Positions 24,232 to 31,963 of a stretch of DNA of 35,219 bases are shown piece by piece; position 1 is the stretch's first letter, and each line of letters begins with the position of its first letter. The stretch comes from an uncultured Spirochaetaceae bacterium (GTDB lineage: Bacteria; Spirochaetota; Spirochaetia; Sphaerochaetales; Sphaerochaetaceae): positions 1 through 35,219 of the forward strand of contig CALXLB010000008.1 of the NCBI GenBank assembly GCA_944389085.1. Reading direction: 5' to 3'. The position numbers and the translations under genes were made by a program. The notes below the pieces were generated by a model. That model had not been told where the DNA came from and ran no database searches. It saw nothing but the letters and a program-made list of their open reading frames with translations.

Positions 24232-25512
24232 ATGACAAAGAAGGTATTCATTGGCGTTCTCGTAGCTCTCATGCTTTTTGCATTTACAGCATGCGAAAAC
24301 AATGGCGTAAGTCAGATTGCTGGCGTTAATGTAACTGGAGGAGAAGATACTGTATATCTTCCTGGTGAAACTGTTGATCTGAATGACTATACATTTACTC
24401 TTGTAATGTATGATGGTTCAACAAAACCTGCTTCAGCTAGCAACTTTGATTTTGACTCACTTGTTGTTGAATCATCAGCAACACCAGATGAGGTTAATTA
24501 CATCAATGGAACATACGAAGGTGCTCAGAACTGGACTGTACAACTTCCTGTTCAGGTTGGTAAGGTTACTAAGCTTGAAGTAAATGCTGATGAAGCTGCA
24601 ACAAAGACATATTACACATCAAATGATACTGATTACCAGAAGATTAATCTTGAAGGTGTTGTTATAACAGCAAAGTATGAATTTGATGGTGTTGAAGATA
24701 GCAGAGAAGTTGCTATTGATAATAAAGCACTCGACGCTGATTTTACGAATGGTACGACATCTTGGACTTCATCAAGTGCCATTGCCAAAGCTGAGGTCAC
24801 TGTAATGTATGGTGGACAGAATGCAACATATGAGACAAAGCTTGAAGTAAATCCTGTTAACAAAGTTGAGCTTAAAGCAACTGAGGGTTATCAGATTTAC
24901 AGCGATGGAACAGCATCAGGATCCAATAAACTTGCTTATGCATCTGTTACAGATGGTAAGCTTGATAAGGGTGCAAAAGGCGTTTATCTTGAAGCAACAT
25001 ATGAAAATGGCGAGGTTCTTGCAGTAGAGGGAACATCTGTAAAGTTCAGCAATGATTCTGGTGCAACATATGCAGTAGAGACAGCAAGTATCAATACTGT
25101 AACTATTCCAGGTACAGGTAACATGACTGTCTATGCACAGTATGTTGGCACAAATGTTGTTGCAGGTCTTACAAGAACAGCTTCTCTCGCAAACCTTCCA
25201 ATTGTTGCTGATAGTGTAGTTGGTATTAAGGTAACTGAATCTGACACTGTTGAAAATTTTAAAGTAGGAAAATCATACACAGCTGAAGAACTTGCTGCTT
25301 TTATTACTGTTCAGCAGGTTAAAGCAAGCGATGGCGATTCAGCAACTCTGACTGGTGCTGAACTTGACTATGGTGCAGAGGAAGATTACACAATTGATCT
25401 CACATCATTTGATGCAACAAAGAGTCTTGCTGGCGATAAGGTTGTTATCAAGGTAACAACAACAGAGGGTGGTTTCACAGGAGATATCACTCTTACTCTT
25501 GCTGCAAAATAA
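24232..25512 (+). CDS. Surface lipoprotein with tandem Ig-like segments, paralogue of the gene at 22593
   Basis: 426 residues. The signal peptide has the same ALMLFAFTAC end as the paralogue. Long matches follow: TGGEDTVYLPGETVDL, YTFTLVM with DGSTKPAS, INLEGVVITAKYEFDG, VELKATEGYQIY, LEATYENGEV and YGAEEDYTI. The four-segment layout is the same, with many substitutions, so this is an old tandem duplication. The leader agaaatctttggagga (24207-24222) is identical to 22567-22582, hence the duplicated unit included the ribosome binding site. There is no separate promoter visible; it is probably cotranscribed from 22531. Confidence 0.8.
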   Translation: MTKKVFIGVLVALMLFAFTACENNGVSQIAGVNVTGGEDTVYLPGETVDLNDYTFTLVMYDGSTKPASASNFDFDSLVVESSATPDEVNYINGTYEGAQNWTVQLPVQVGKVTKLEVNADEAATKTYYTSNDTDYQKINLEGVVITAKYEFDGVEDSREVAIDNKALDADFTNGTTSWTSSSAIAKAEVTVMYGGQNATYETKLEVNPVNKVELKATEGYQIYSDGTASGSNKLAYASVTDGKLDKGAKGVYLEATYENGEVLAVEGTSVKFSNDSGATYAVETASINTVTIPGTGNMTVYAQYVGTNVVAGLTRTASLANLPIVADSVVGIKVTESDTVENFKVGKSYTAEELAAFITVQQVKASDGDSATLTGAELDYGAEEDYTIDLTSFDATKSLAGDKVVIKVTTTEGGFTGDITLTLAAK

Positions 25513-25528
25513 GTGATTAACTTAACAG

Positions 25529-25555
25529 TGCACCATCTTAAATGATGATGGTACA
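25529..25555 (+). terminator. Hairpin after the Ig-like lipoprotein cluster
   Basis: tgcaccatc (25529-25537) pairs with gatggtaca (25547-25555) with one mismatch; then tttctt. A moderate terminator. Confidence 0.5.
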
Positions 25556-25591
25556 TTTCTTGAACAATTATTTTGGATATAATTTTAATAA

Positions 25592-25633
25592 GGGCTGATT
25601 CATATTTACTGTTTCAGTCCTTTTCTTTATTTT
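25592..25633 (+). terminator. Rho-independent terminator
   Basis: gggctga (25592-25598) pairs with tcagtcc (25614-25620), with one G-U pair, followed by ttttctttatttt. On the minus strand it is followed by a T-rich run as well, so it may serve the converging DUF4276 gene too. Confidence 0.7.
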
Positions 25634-25773
25634 CAATTGTTTTGATCGCTAATGTTGAACTGGATGATGTAAGAAACAAATGACATTTGATTAAAAGCAA
25701 TCTTTAATTCGATTTATATAAAGTCGAGGCTGAGTGTTATGAAATAAAGTCATCTATCAAGAGAGTACCATTG

Positions 25774-26457
25774 TTAAAACTTCCGTTCTTCAGTTAATCT
25801 TTCAAGCTTTATCAGCCATGAATTGAATAAGGGAGAAGCGAGGCGCATTCTTTCAATGCCAATTTCTGAAGAAAGCATAATCCCATCAGTGGTTTTTCTA
25901 TAAGCTGGATTCCATTTGTAGATTCGCTTTGAAGGAGCTGTTTCTCTGCTGTTATTGATCTTTTCTATATCATTTCCAAAGGATGATATGACTGAATCAA
26001 CTTCTTCCTTTCTGATATTCAGAAAACCTGCAAGTTTTTCTGAGTCACTGAATAGAAGTGTTTCAAATTCGTGCATAGCAAAATAAGGAACAAAACGATC
26101 AATGCAAATGCCAGATAGAAGTGTTTTGATTTCTTCTTTTGTTGCTTCACATAACACTTTGCTAATTTCAGATGGAGAATCAGATGGTTTGATTGAATCC
26201 AGTTTGGGCCATTCTTTAAGACCATAATAATCAAAGAATGTTGTGACAACTGTATCATTCCGTTGATACAGAAAATTTCTTATATCTTTCTGGGCTCTGG
26301 AAAATCTGACATCACCGCCTTTTACACCCGGTTTTGAAATAAGAGTTGAAACAATACCTATATTGCGATTTCCAAGATATGGAGCAAGGACTGTATCAAT
26401 GAATTTCTTTTCGGTATTTCCTTCAACAATAGCAATGACAGAGAGAAACTTATTCAT
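25774..26457 (-). CDS. DUF4276 family protein, TOPRIM-like, partner of the AAA ATPase
   Basis: 227 residues. DUF4276 hallmarks are visible: IAIVEGNTEKKFID with the first acidic residue of a TOPRIM-like fold, GGDV, TTFFDYYGLKEWP with the second acidic cluster, and FAMHEFETLLFSD. TOPRIM-like domains cut or join nucleic acids with metal ions. The ATG at 26457 overlaps the ATPase stop (atgaataa), preceded by gagggcgg; a more upstream ATG at 26481 adds eight residues. Pairs of ABC-like ATPase and TOPRIM nuclease act in antiphage defence in OLD, Gabija and PARIS systems, so a defence role is likely, but this specific pair is not a named system as far as I can tell. Confidence 0.82.
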   Translation of the reverse strand: MNKFLSVIAIVEGNTEKKFIDTVLAPYLGNRNIGIVSTLISKPGVKGGDVRFSRAQKDIRNFLYQRNDTVVTTFFDYYGLKEWPKLDSIKPSDSPSEISKVLCEATKEEIKTLLSGICIDRFVPYFAMHEFETLLFSDSEKLAGFLNIRKEEVDSVISSFGNDIEKINNSRETAPSKRIYKWNPAYRKTTDGIMLSSEIGIERMRLASPLFNSWLIKLERLTEERKF

Positions 26458-27571
26458 TTCCGCCCTCATCAGAAAGAACATTTTTCATCCAGAGGTCACC
26501 CAAAGTGTAATCTTCAAGCCAATATGAAAAAGCATCTGGATGAGGATGTTCCAATTTGGATTCTCCATTTCTGTGGGAGATGATGATTATGTCCTTTATA
26601 TCGAATTGATCTACAAGCAATGGATGCTGTGTCGCAATTATCACCTGAATTTTTTCAGAAGCAGATTGTATTAATTCCGCTAGAATCGGGATTGCCGCAG
26701 GATGAAGCCCCAATTCGGGCTCATCTATTACAATTACTGAAGGGGGTTCCGGCTGGAGCAGTGCTGTTGCAAGACATATGAAACGAATAGAACCATCCGA
26801 TAGGTGATATGGCTGTAATGGGAAATCAGAACCTTTTTGTTTCCACATCAGTTTTATTCGTGTTTCTTCGGCGTTTTGCACAGGTCGGAGAATAAAATCA
26901 TCGAATGATGGTATTACCAGTCTCACTGAAGCGACTATTTTATCGTATATTTCCGGATATCTGTTTTTTATCGAAAATAAAACAGGTGCAATATTGGAAC
27001 CATTACTTCTAAGCCTCTGGTTATCTTCAATGATTTCAGAACGCCTCATTGGTGCATTGCTGGATGTGTTGTGGAAATGGTAGACAGTCCATTCTGAGAT
27101 GGTGTCATAGATAAAATAACCGACACCGTTTCTTGTCTCAAATAATGAGCTTTTTTCATTTGCCTGCTCAGAGAGTCTGCTTTCTAGGCTGATGTCCCCA
27201 TATGATGACCATTTGCTATTATTGTATTTTCTGTATTCCGATATCATGAAAGTTTCATTGACTGTCGGAGTCAGTTCAACAAGATATGAGTTTTTCCCTC
27301 CATATCGAGATGTGAATGTAAACTCAAGGCTTATCTTCTCTGTATTCTCAGGACCGTTGAAAAGAAAATTATCAGCACCGCCATTGGAGATAATGAACTT
27401 TGAGAAATTGTTGTTTGCCATGGCTGAAAGCATATGGAAAATCTGGATGAGATTGCTCTTCCCAGCACCATTTGGACCAATGATTACATTTAGATCATTG
27501 AAAGGAAAGTTAAGAACTTCTTTAAAAGATTTGAATCCTTTGATTGTAATACTTTCAATTCCTCGTAGCAT
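26450..27571 (-). CDS. AAA_21-type ATPase (ABC/SMC-like), OLD-family-like
   Basis: 373 residues. Near the N-terminus ITIKGFKSFKEVLNF and Walker A GPNGAGKS (32-39). In the C-terminal part are the signature-like LSDGSIRF, Walker B VIVIDEPELGLHP and the H-loop IIATQHPLLVDQF. This is the ATPase head of RecF/OLD-type proteins, which sense DNA or phage proteins and control an effector. The ATG at 27571 follows agaggcatat; an ATG at 27595 would add eight residues but lies at the -10 box. It is translationally coupled to the DUF4276 gene downstream. Confidence 0.85.
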   Translation of the reverse strand: MLRGIESITIKGFKSFKEVLNFPFNDLNVIIGPNGAGKSNLIQIFHMLSAMANNNFSKFIISNGGADNFLFNGPENTEKISLEFTFTSRYGGKNSYLVELTPTVNETFMISEYRKYNNSKWSSYGDISLESRLSEQANEKSSLFETRNGVGYFIYDTISEWTVYHFHNTSSNAPMRRSEIIEDNQRLRSNGSNIAPVLFSIKNRYPEIYDKIVASVRLVIPSFDDFILRPVQNAEETRIKLMWKQKGSDFPLQPYHLSDGSIRFICLATALLQPEPPSVIVIDEPELGLHPAAIPILAELIQSASEKIQVIIATQHPLLVDQFDIKDIIIISHRNGESKLEHPHPDAFSYWLEDYTLGDLWMKNVLSDEGGNE

Positions 27572-27586
27572 ATATGCCTCTACATT

Positions 27587-27592
27587 ATTATA
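27587..27592 (-). promoter_or_regulatory. -10 box of the ATPase/DUF4276 operon
   Basis: Minus strand tataat, a perfect consensus; upstream ctgaca lies 19 bases away, a loose -35. Transcription would begin near 27580, leaving a leader of about 9 bases that starts at the ribosome binding site. Confidence 0.5.
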
Positions 27593-27689
27593 CACAAAAA
27601 TCTATCAGAATTGTCAGGAATTGCTGATAAGTACTTTTTTTTGCATATGTATTAACCGACTATTGCAAATAGCTAATACATTTTCCTTA

Positions 27690-27698
27690 TGGTAGAAT
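27690..27698 (+). promoter_or_regulatory. Extended -10 promoter of the HipA-like gene; leaderless mRNA likely
   Basis: tggtagaat: TGn followed by tagaat ending at 27698. With the usual 6-7 base distance, transcription starts at or next to the A of ATG 27705, and no ribosome binding site is present. Confidence 0.5.
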
Positions 27699-27704
27699 AC
27701 AGCT

Positions 27705-29183
27705 ATGTTTGAAGCTGAACTTAATAGCAATGCTAGCAGCATCGAAGTGAAATTCTCTTGCATTGATTGCGGGGAGAATATTGTAGAAGAGTTGAGTATA
27801 CCTTTACCTGATTTTGATACAGATAAAGATACTCATTCTGCTACAAGAAGTGACTCATTCGATACGATTCTTTGTCCTGACTGTGGCAAGGAGTATAATG
27901 TTCAGCTTATCTCAAGTATTCTTGGTTCATGGATATATATTAATGATTTACCAGATAATTACGATGTATCAATTCTGGATGATGATGAACCTGAATTGTT
28001 GAAATATACATTGATGCACAAAGACATTGCAGTAGCTGATATAGAGATTGATGTTTCTACTGGAAGTATTACCAGAATATTGGGGATTCAGAATAAGGAA
28101 CACCTTCCTCCCCGTGCCGCTAGAAGCAGAGAGGATTTCAAAGCATGGTGGAGTGATAGGGCAATACCAAAGACAAGAAAGGAACTAAGACACTTTCTTG
28201 CCAGCCGTAATATCAGATCATGTGGAAACTATCTTGTTGATAATCTTGGTCTTAGTCTGATTGATTGCTATTGGATAAAACCGTATGAGAAAGAATTGTA
28301 CTGGAAAGATGTCAATCTTTTTACTAATCCTTTTCAGAATTCAATGCTTGCCAAAAGAGAGCGAGGAGAGTCCACTGGCTTTTCAAGCTATTCATTCTCT
28401 CCGGATGCTTCCACCGGTGGAGACCTTCCGAAATGGTGGATAATAGACAATGATATACGTTATCTTGTGAAAGGAAATGATGGTGGTTCAACTCAGCAGA
28501 GCAGGAATGAAATACTTGCGTCTTTGATACATAAAAGCCAGAGGTTTTCCAATTATGTTGATTACAGTCTTGTTAAGATTCCTGATGACAGATTAGGTTG
28601 TAGATGTGCGGCTTTTACATCTGAAACTGCTGAGTTTATTTCTGCATGGGATCTGATAGGAAAAAGTAAATTTTCAAAGTCAGAATCATTTAGGATGAAC
28701 TTCATCAATGAATGCGTTAAAGGTGGTCTTGATAGAGATTCTGTCATAGCTCAGCTTGATTACATGGCTTTGACAGATTTTATTATCTCAAATTCGGACA
28801 GGCATCTGAATAATTTCGGCATTTTACGGAATCCTGATACGCTGAAATTCATTTCCCTTGCACCTCTTTTCGATTCTGGTAACAGCATGTTGTACAAGTA
28901 TCCGGAGAAAATTACTTTGGCAGCTGCATTAAGGGAGAAAATAAACACTTTTTATGATAATTACAGGGCTTCTGTCGAGCATATAGAGAACATAAACTGT
29001 GTTGATTTATCGAAAATGCCGACGATGGATGATGTCATAAAGATATATGCCGATGATATCCTTCTTCATTCCATTGCTGATAACCTCGGAAGACTGTATT
29101 CCGCAAAGATTGAATTTGTTCGGCAGCTTCAGCAAGGAAAGAGTTACTATGATGTTGCTTCCAGCTATGGAATAAGTATATAA
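27705..29183 (+). CDS. HipA-like serine/threonine kinase with N-terminal zinc ribbon
   Basis: 492 residues. The first 65 have two CxxC pairs (CIDCG at 19-22, CPDCG at 57-60), a zinc-ribbon-like module. The middle has AIPKTRKELRHFLAS and DCYWIKP, seen in HipA-domain proteins of gut bacteria. The kinase core has YLVKGND, the catalytic DFIISNSDRHLNNFG (Asp365, Asn near 370) and metal-binding LFDSGNS (Asp390). HipA kinases phosphorylate translation factors and cause growth arrest. No HipB-like antitoxin or HTH gene flanks it, so control must differ; its mRNA appears leaderless. It diverges from the ATPase/DUF4276 pair across 133 bases, and the three may form one defence locus. Confidence 0.82.
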   Translation: MFEAELNSNASSIEVKFSCIDCGENIVEELSIPLPDFDTDKDTHSATRSDSFDTILCPDCGKEYNVQLISSILGSWIYINDLPDNYDVSILDDDEPELLKYTLMHKDIAVADIEIDVSTGSITRILGIQNKEHLPPRAARSREDFKAWWSDRAIPKTRKELRHFLASRNIRSCGNYLVDNLGLSLIDCYWIKPYEKELYWKDVNLFTNPFQNSMLAKRERGESTGFSSYSFSPDASTGGDLPKWWIIDNDIRYLVKGNDGGSTQQSRNEILASLIHKSQRFSNYVDYSLVKIPDDRLGCRCAAFTSETAEFISAWDLIGKSKFSKSESFRMNFINECVKGGLDRDSVIAQLDYMALTDFIISNSDRHLNNFGILRNPDTLKFISLAPLFDSGNSMLYKYPEKITLAAALREKINTFYDNYRASVEHIENINCVDLSKMPTMDDVIKIYADDILLHSIADNLGRLYSAKIEFVRQLQQGKSYYDVASSYGISI

Positions 29184-29209
29184 GGCGTATAAACAATCCA
29201 GCAGAATCT

Positions 29210-29224
29210 GCCAACTGTGGTAAT
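29210..29224 (+). repeat. 15-bp direct repeat, copy 1
   Basis: gccaactgtggtaat, identical to 29234-29248; the period is 24 bases. It lies 27 bases after the HipA-like stop. Confidence 0.8.
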
Positions 29225-29233
29225 TAAAATATA

Positions 29234-29248
29234 GCCAACTGTGGTAAT
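29234..29248 (+). repeat. 15-bp direct repeat, copy 2
   Basis: gccaactgtggtaat, identical to copy 1. Two copies only, so not a CRISPR; a tandem protein-binding site or the edge of an inserted segment are possible. Confidence 0.8.
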
Positions 29249-29507
29249 GAAATGAATAATATCTTGATTATAAATTATGTTGGCATTTAGGTTCATATTT
29301 TCGGTGAGAGATGAATACTTCTCAATAATTAGCTTTGAAAATCGTATAGTCAGACATAATCTATAGAAATTGTTGCAAAAAGAATAAAAGATATAGAAAT
29401 GAGAATTCAAAATTATCTTTTTGTTAATATCAACAGTTTTCCTGATACTGTAAAGAAATAAATTAATAAAATATTTTGCATTATGGGGAGTCAAAGAAAA
29501 GTTTTCT

Positions 29508-29516
29508 TGTTATACT
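29508..29516 (+). promoter_or_regulatory. Extended -10 promoter of the 749-aa lipoprotein gene
   Basis: tgttatact (TGn-TATACT). No good -35, which extended -10 promoters do not need. The same TGn-TATACT occurs at 31915-31923 before the paralogue. Confidence 0.6.
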
Positions 29517-29556
29517 TCATATTTGCGAGGAGCCTCATACGAGGCCAGGAGGAAAA

Positions 29557-31806
29557 ATGAATTTTAACAGAAAAGGAAACAAGCTGGTCACAGCTCTGCT
29601 GATGGCTCTTGCTGTCCTGCTGGTATTCTCTGCATGCCAGCCAAACAAACCTGCTGACAAGGAGATGACAGCAGAAGAGAAGGCTTCAGCCAAGGAATAT
29701 ATTGAAGCTTTCTTTGGTAGTGATCTTCTTGCTGATGTCAATGCAACTTTCGGAGAGGCTGCAAAAGACAATGCAAATCTTGGTGTAACTACTAATAAAT
29801 ATGATGAGACAGGAAAGAATGTAAAACTTTCCGTCAAACTTACTGATTATGAACTTGCTACTGATATTACAGTAACAGGAACTGTAAATCTTGCATTTAC
29901 TTCAGAGACAAAAGGTGATGAGAAATCATTCACAGCAACTGATTATGAAGTAGATGGAACAAGACTTGAATTCACAAATAAAGATGGTTCTCTTACTCTG
30001 ACACTTACAGATGTGAAGGGTAAGATGACAACAGGTTCTTTCACAGTTGCTGAAGGTGAAGTAACAGCTATTGATGCCAAAGCTGCTTTTGTGGCTCCTG
30101 TGTCCGGAACAGTAAAGGCAAATGGCAAAGTTGCTGTAACAATTTCAGATCTTATTGATGTTCCTCTTACAGGAGATAACCTTACACTTGTCCAGGGAAT
30201 CTACAAGACAGTTTCTGAACTTGTTGATGATGTAGATAAGGATACAACAGCTAAAGCCACATATTCAGCTGCTGACAAAACTGTTTATGACATCAATTAT
30301 ACATACAATCCAAAGCTTGATGAAAACGATAAAGTAGCATCATGGACTCTTGTAATTACTGCTGATAAGCAGAAAGCTGCATCTACTTCTGCAGCTACAG
30401 CTGCTGAAACAACAACACACGAAATTTCTTTCACTATTAAATCAACTGATACAAGTGTGAAAGTAACAATTGCTGGTGTTGAATATACAGCTACAGCTGA
30501 TGATATCAAGAAGGGAACATCATCTCATCCTGGTTCAAATGTGCCTGGATATAACGATGAAAAAGCATTTGCAGAAATGTTCAATACGATAGATGTTAAC
30601 AAGTTCCAGAATGATTTTATCAAGGGTATCACCAATTCAACAGCTGAAGATAAAGTTGCAGGTGTAACTGTACCATCCCTTTCTTATGTACAGAGTGGTA
30701 CCGAATATAAGGATGTGACAAAAGCTAAGTTTGTAGAATTCCTAACTAGTCTTATGTCACCTGTCTCATCATCTAACCCAGGAACGCTGGAAGCAATTAT
30801 TGTTCCTATTTCATTTGATAATTATGAGCTGGGATCTAAATTCGAAATTGTTTCTGGCAAAGCTACGCTTATTCTTGCTATTGGCGATGTATCGGAAGAG
30901 GCAATTACAGGTGTCTATACATTGACAGCTGATAGCGCTGACAAACTTATGGTTTCTGGTAGTGCAGATGATAAAACAGGGAAGGCTTTGCTTATTGATA
31001 ACTTCTCAGCTTCATTCTCAATTGATCTCAAAGCTTTGAAAGAAGCAATTTCTGCAAACGAAACAAAAACTGAAGAAACAACAGTAGCAGATAAAAATAG
31101 CGTTGTTCTTAATCTTCCTTATAGTGGCAATGCTGTTTCAATCAGTTATGCCGGTGAGGCTCTGGATTGGGCAAACCTTCAGGGGAAGATTACTATTCTT
31201 GAAGCAGATAAGGAATCTTCTGCAGTGATCGATGCTGAACTTTTCTACACACATTTTGGAACTAAAAAGTTCCTGAAAGATCTTTATACCGCAATTCCTG
31301 CAAACGAAGAGACTGAAAAGACAGCTAACCTTGTTGTTGGAAAGACAGAAATTGTATCAGTAGATGATCCAGAAGAAGCTGCAAATACTGAGGTCTATAC
31401 CCATTCTTTGACTATGCCTCTTACGCTTAAAGAGTATAACTACTATCTTTCTGATAGTAGACAGCAAGTTTCAGGTTCTGTTGATATTAAATTCTATGGG
31501 ACTATAGCTGATGGAAAATTTACTGCTAAAAGTTTCTCTGTAACCAGTCCTAAGGCTCTTGATTTAGTTGATTCTGGAACAGCAGAGACAGGAAAGGAAC
31601 TTATTCCTGCAAAGCGTTCAGCAGCAACTGTAGAATTCAAAGAGGCTAAGGGAAACATTGGAATACAGGGTATTGAATTTACTATAACTGGTTCTGAAAA
31701 TAATTATTCTCTTACGAATATTATTGATTATTCAAAATCTTACGACCAGAGCAAAAATGGATTTATTTTTGATATGAAGGGAATTACTCTTAAAGTCACT
31801 GACTGA
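29557..31806 (+). CDS. Large lipoprotein of unknown family with three repeated beta modules
   Basis: 749 residues. A lipoprotein signal peptide ends ...VLLVFSAC (Cys27 by my count), then a KP-rich linker and a helix EEKASAKEYIEAFFGSDLLADVN. A module of the form [hydrophobic strand]-xxYxL-...-VxGxVxLxF recurs near residues 88-108 (LTDYELATD), 415-440 (SFDNYELGS) and 618-645 (LKEYNYYLSD). Single copies occur in the genes at 31964 and 33756. I do not recognise the family. ATG 29557 follows aggagg by 4 bases; the frame runs upstream without a signal. Composition is rich in Thr, Ala, Asp and Lys, typical of exported surface proteins. The extended -10 promoter at 29508 probably drives it, and a hairpin follows the stop. 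Confidence 0.78.
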   Translation: MNFNRKGNKLVTALLMALAVLLVFSACQPNKPADKEMTAEEKASAKEYIEAFFGSDLLADVNATFGEAAKDNANLGVTTNKYDETGKNVKLSVKLTDYELATDITVTGTVNLAFTSETKGDEKSFTATDYEVDGTRLEFTNKDGSLTLTLTDVKGKMTTGSFTVAEGEVTAIDAKAAFVAPVSGTVKANGKVAVTISDLIDVPLTGDNLTLVQGIYKTVSELVDDVDKDTTAKATYSAADKTVYDINYTYNPKLDENDKVASWTLVITADKQKAASTSAATAAETTTHEISFTIKSTDTSVKVTIAGVEYTATADDIKKGTSSHPGSNVPGYNDEKAFAEMFNTIDVNKFQNDFIKGITNSTAEDKVAGVTVPSLSYVQSGTEYKDVTKAKFVEFLTSLMSPVSSSNPGTLEAIIVPISFDNYELGSKFEIVSGKATLILAIGDVSEEAITGVYTLTADSADKLMVSGSADDKTGKALLIDNFSASFSIDLKALKEAISANETKTEETTVADKNSVVLNLPYSGNAVSISYAGEALDWANLQGKITILEADKESSAVIDAELFYTHFGTKKFLKDLYTAIPANEETEKTANLVVGKTEIVSVDDPEEAANTEVYTHSLTMPLTLKEYNYYLSDSRQQVSGSVDIKFYGTIADGKFTAKSFSVTSPKALDLVDSGTAETGKELIPAKRSAATVEFKEAKGNIGIQGIEFTITGSENNYSLTNIIDYSKSYDQSKNGFIFDMKGITLKVTD

Positions 31807-31813
31807 TTTCTCA

Positions 31814-31835
31814 GGGGAGCTTCGGCTCCCCTCTA
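31814..31835 (+). terminator. Terminator hairpin with TTCG tetraloop
   Basis: ggggagc ttcg gctcccc (31814-31831), a perfect 7-bp GC-rich stem with a stable UUCG-type loop, 7 bases after the stop of the 749-aa lipoprotein. The U-run (tctatt) is weak. Confidence 0.75.
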
Positions 31836-31914
31836 TTGTAAGAAGCATAATTAATTGTGTTTCGTACAATAGATGAATGCATTGTTAGTTTTATTCCTCA
31901 AATTCCTGTTTTAT

Positions 31915-31923
31915 TGATATACT
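31915..31923 (+). promoter_or_regulatory. Extended -10 promoter of the 565-aa lipoprotein gene
   Basis: tgatatact (TGn-TATACT), as at 29508. The two downstream leaders share gaggcnaggaggaaaaatga. Confidence 0.6.
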
Positions 31924-31963
31924 GATTTCGGACACGTCTCTTTCATTGAGGCTAGGAGGAAAA

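Larger units (their letters stand above)
29184..29556. other. Non-coding region between HipA-like gene and lipoprotein cluster
   Basis: About 370 AT-rich bases. It holds the two 15-bp direct repeats, the extended -10 promoter at 29508 and a small gcctc/gaggc hairpin (29533-29546) in the lipoprotein leader. No gene is supported. Confidence 0.6.

Noticed and set aside
25774..27571. Calling the ATPase/DUF4276 pair PARIS
   Set aside because: As I recall, the PARIS effector is a DUF4435 protein and its ATPase is AAA_15; the similarity is one of architecture only, so I use a neutral name.
29210..29248. CRISPR array
   Set aside because: Only two 15-bp copies, a 9-base spacer and no cas genes.
29476..29556. 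N-terminal extension of the 749-aa lipoprotein
   Set aside because: It would bury the signal peptide and spans the promoter and ribosome binding site.
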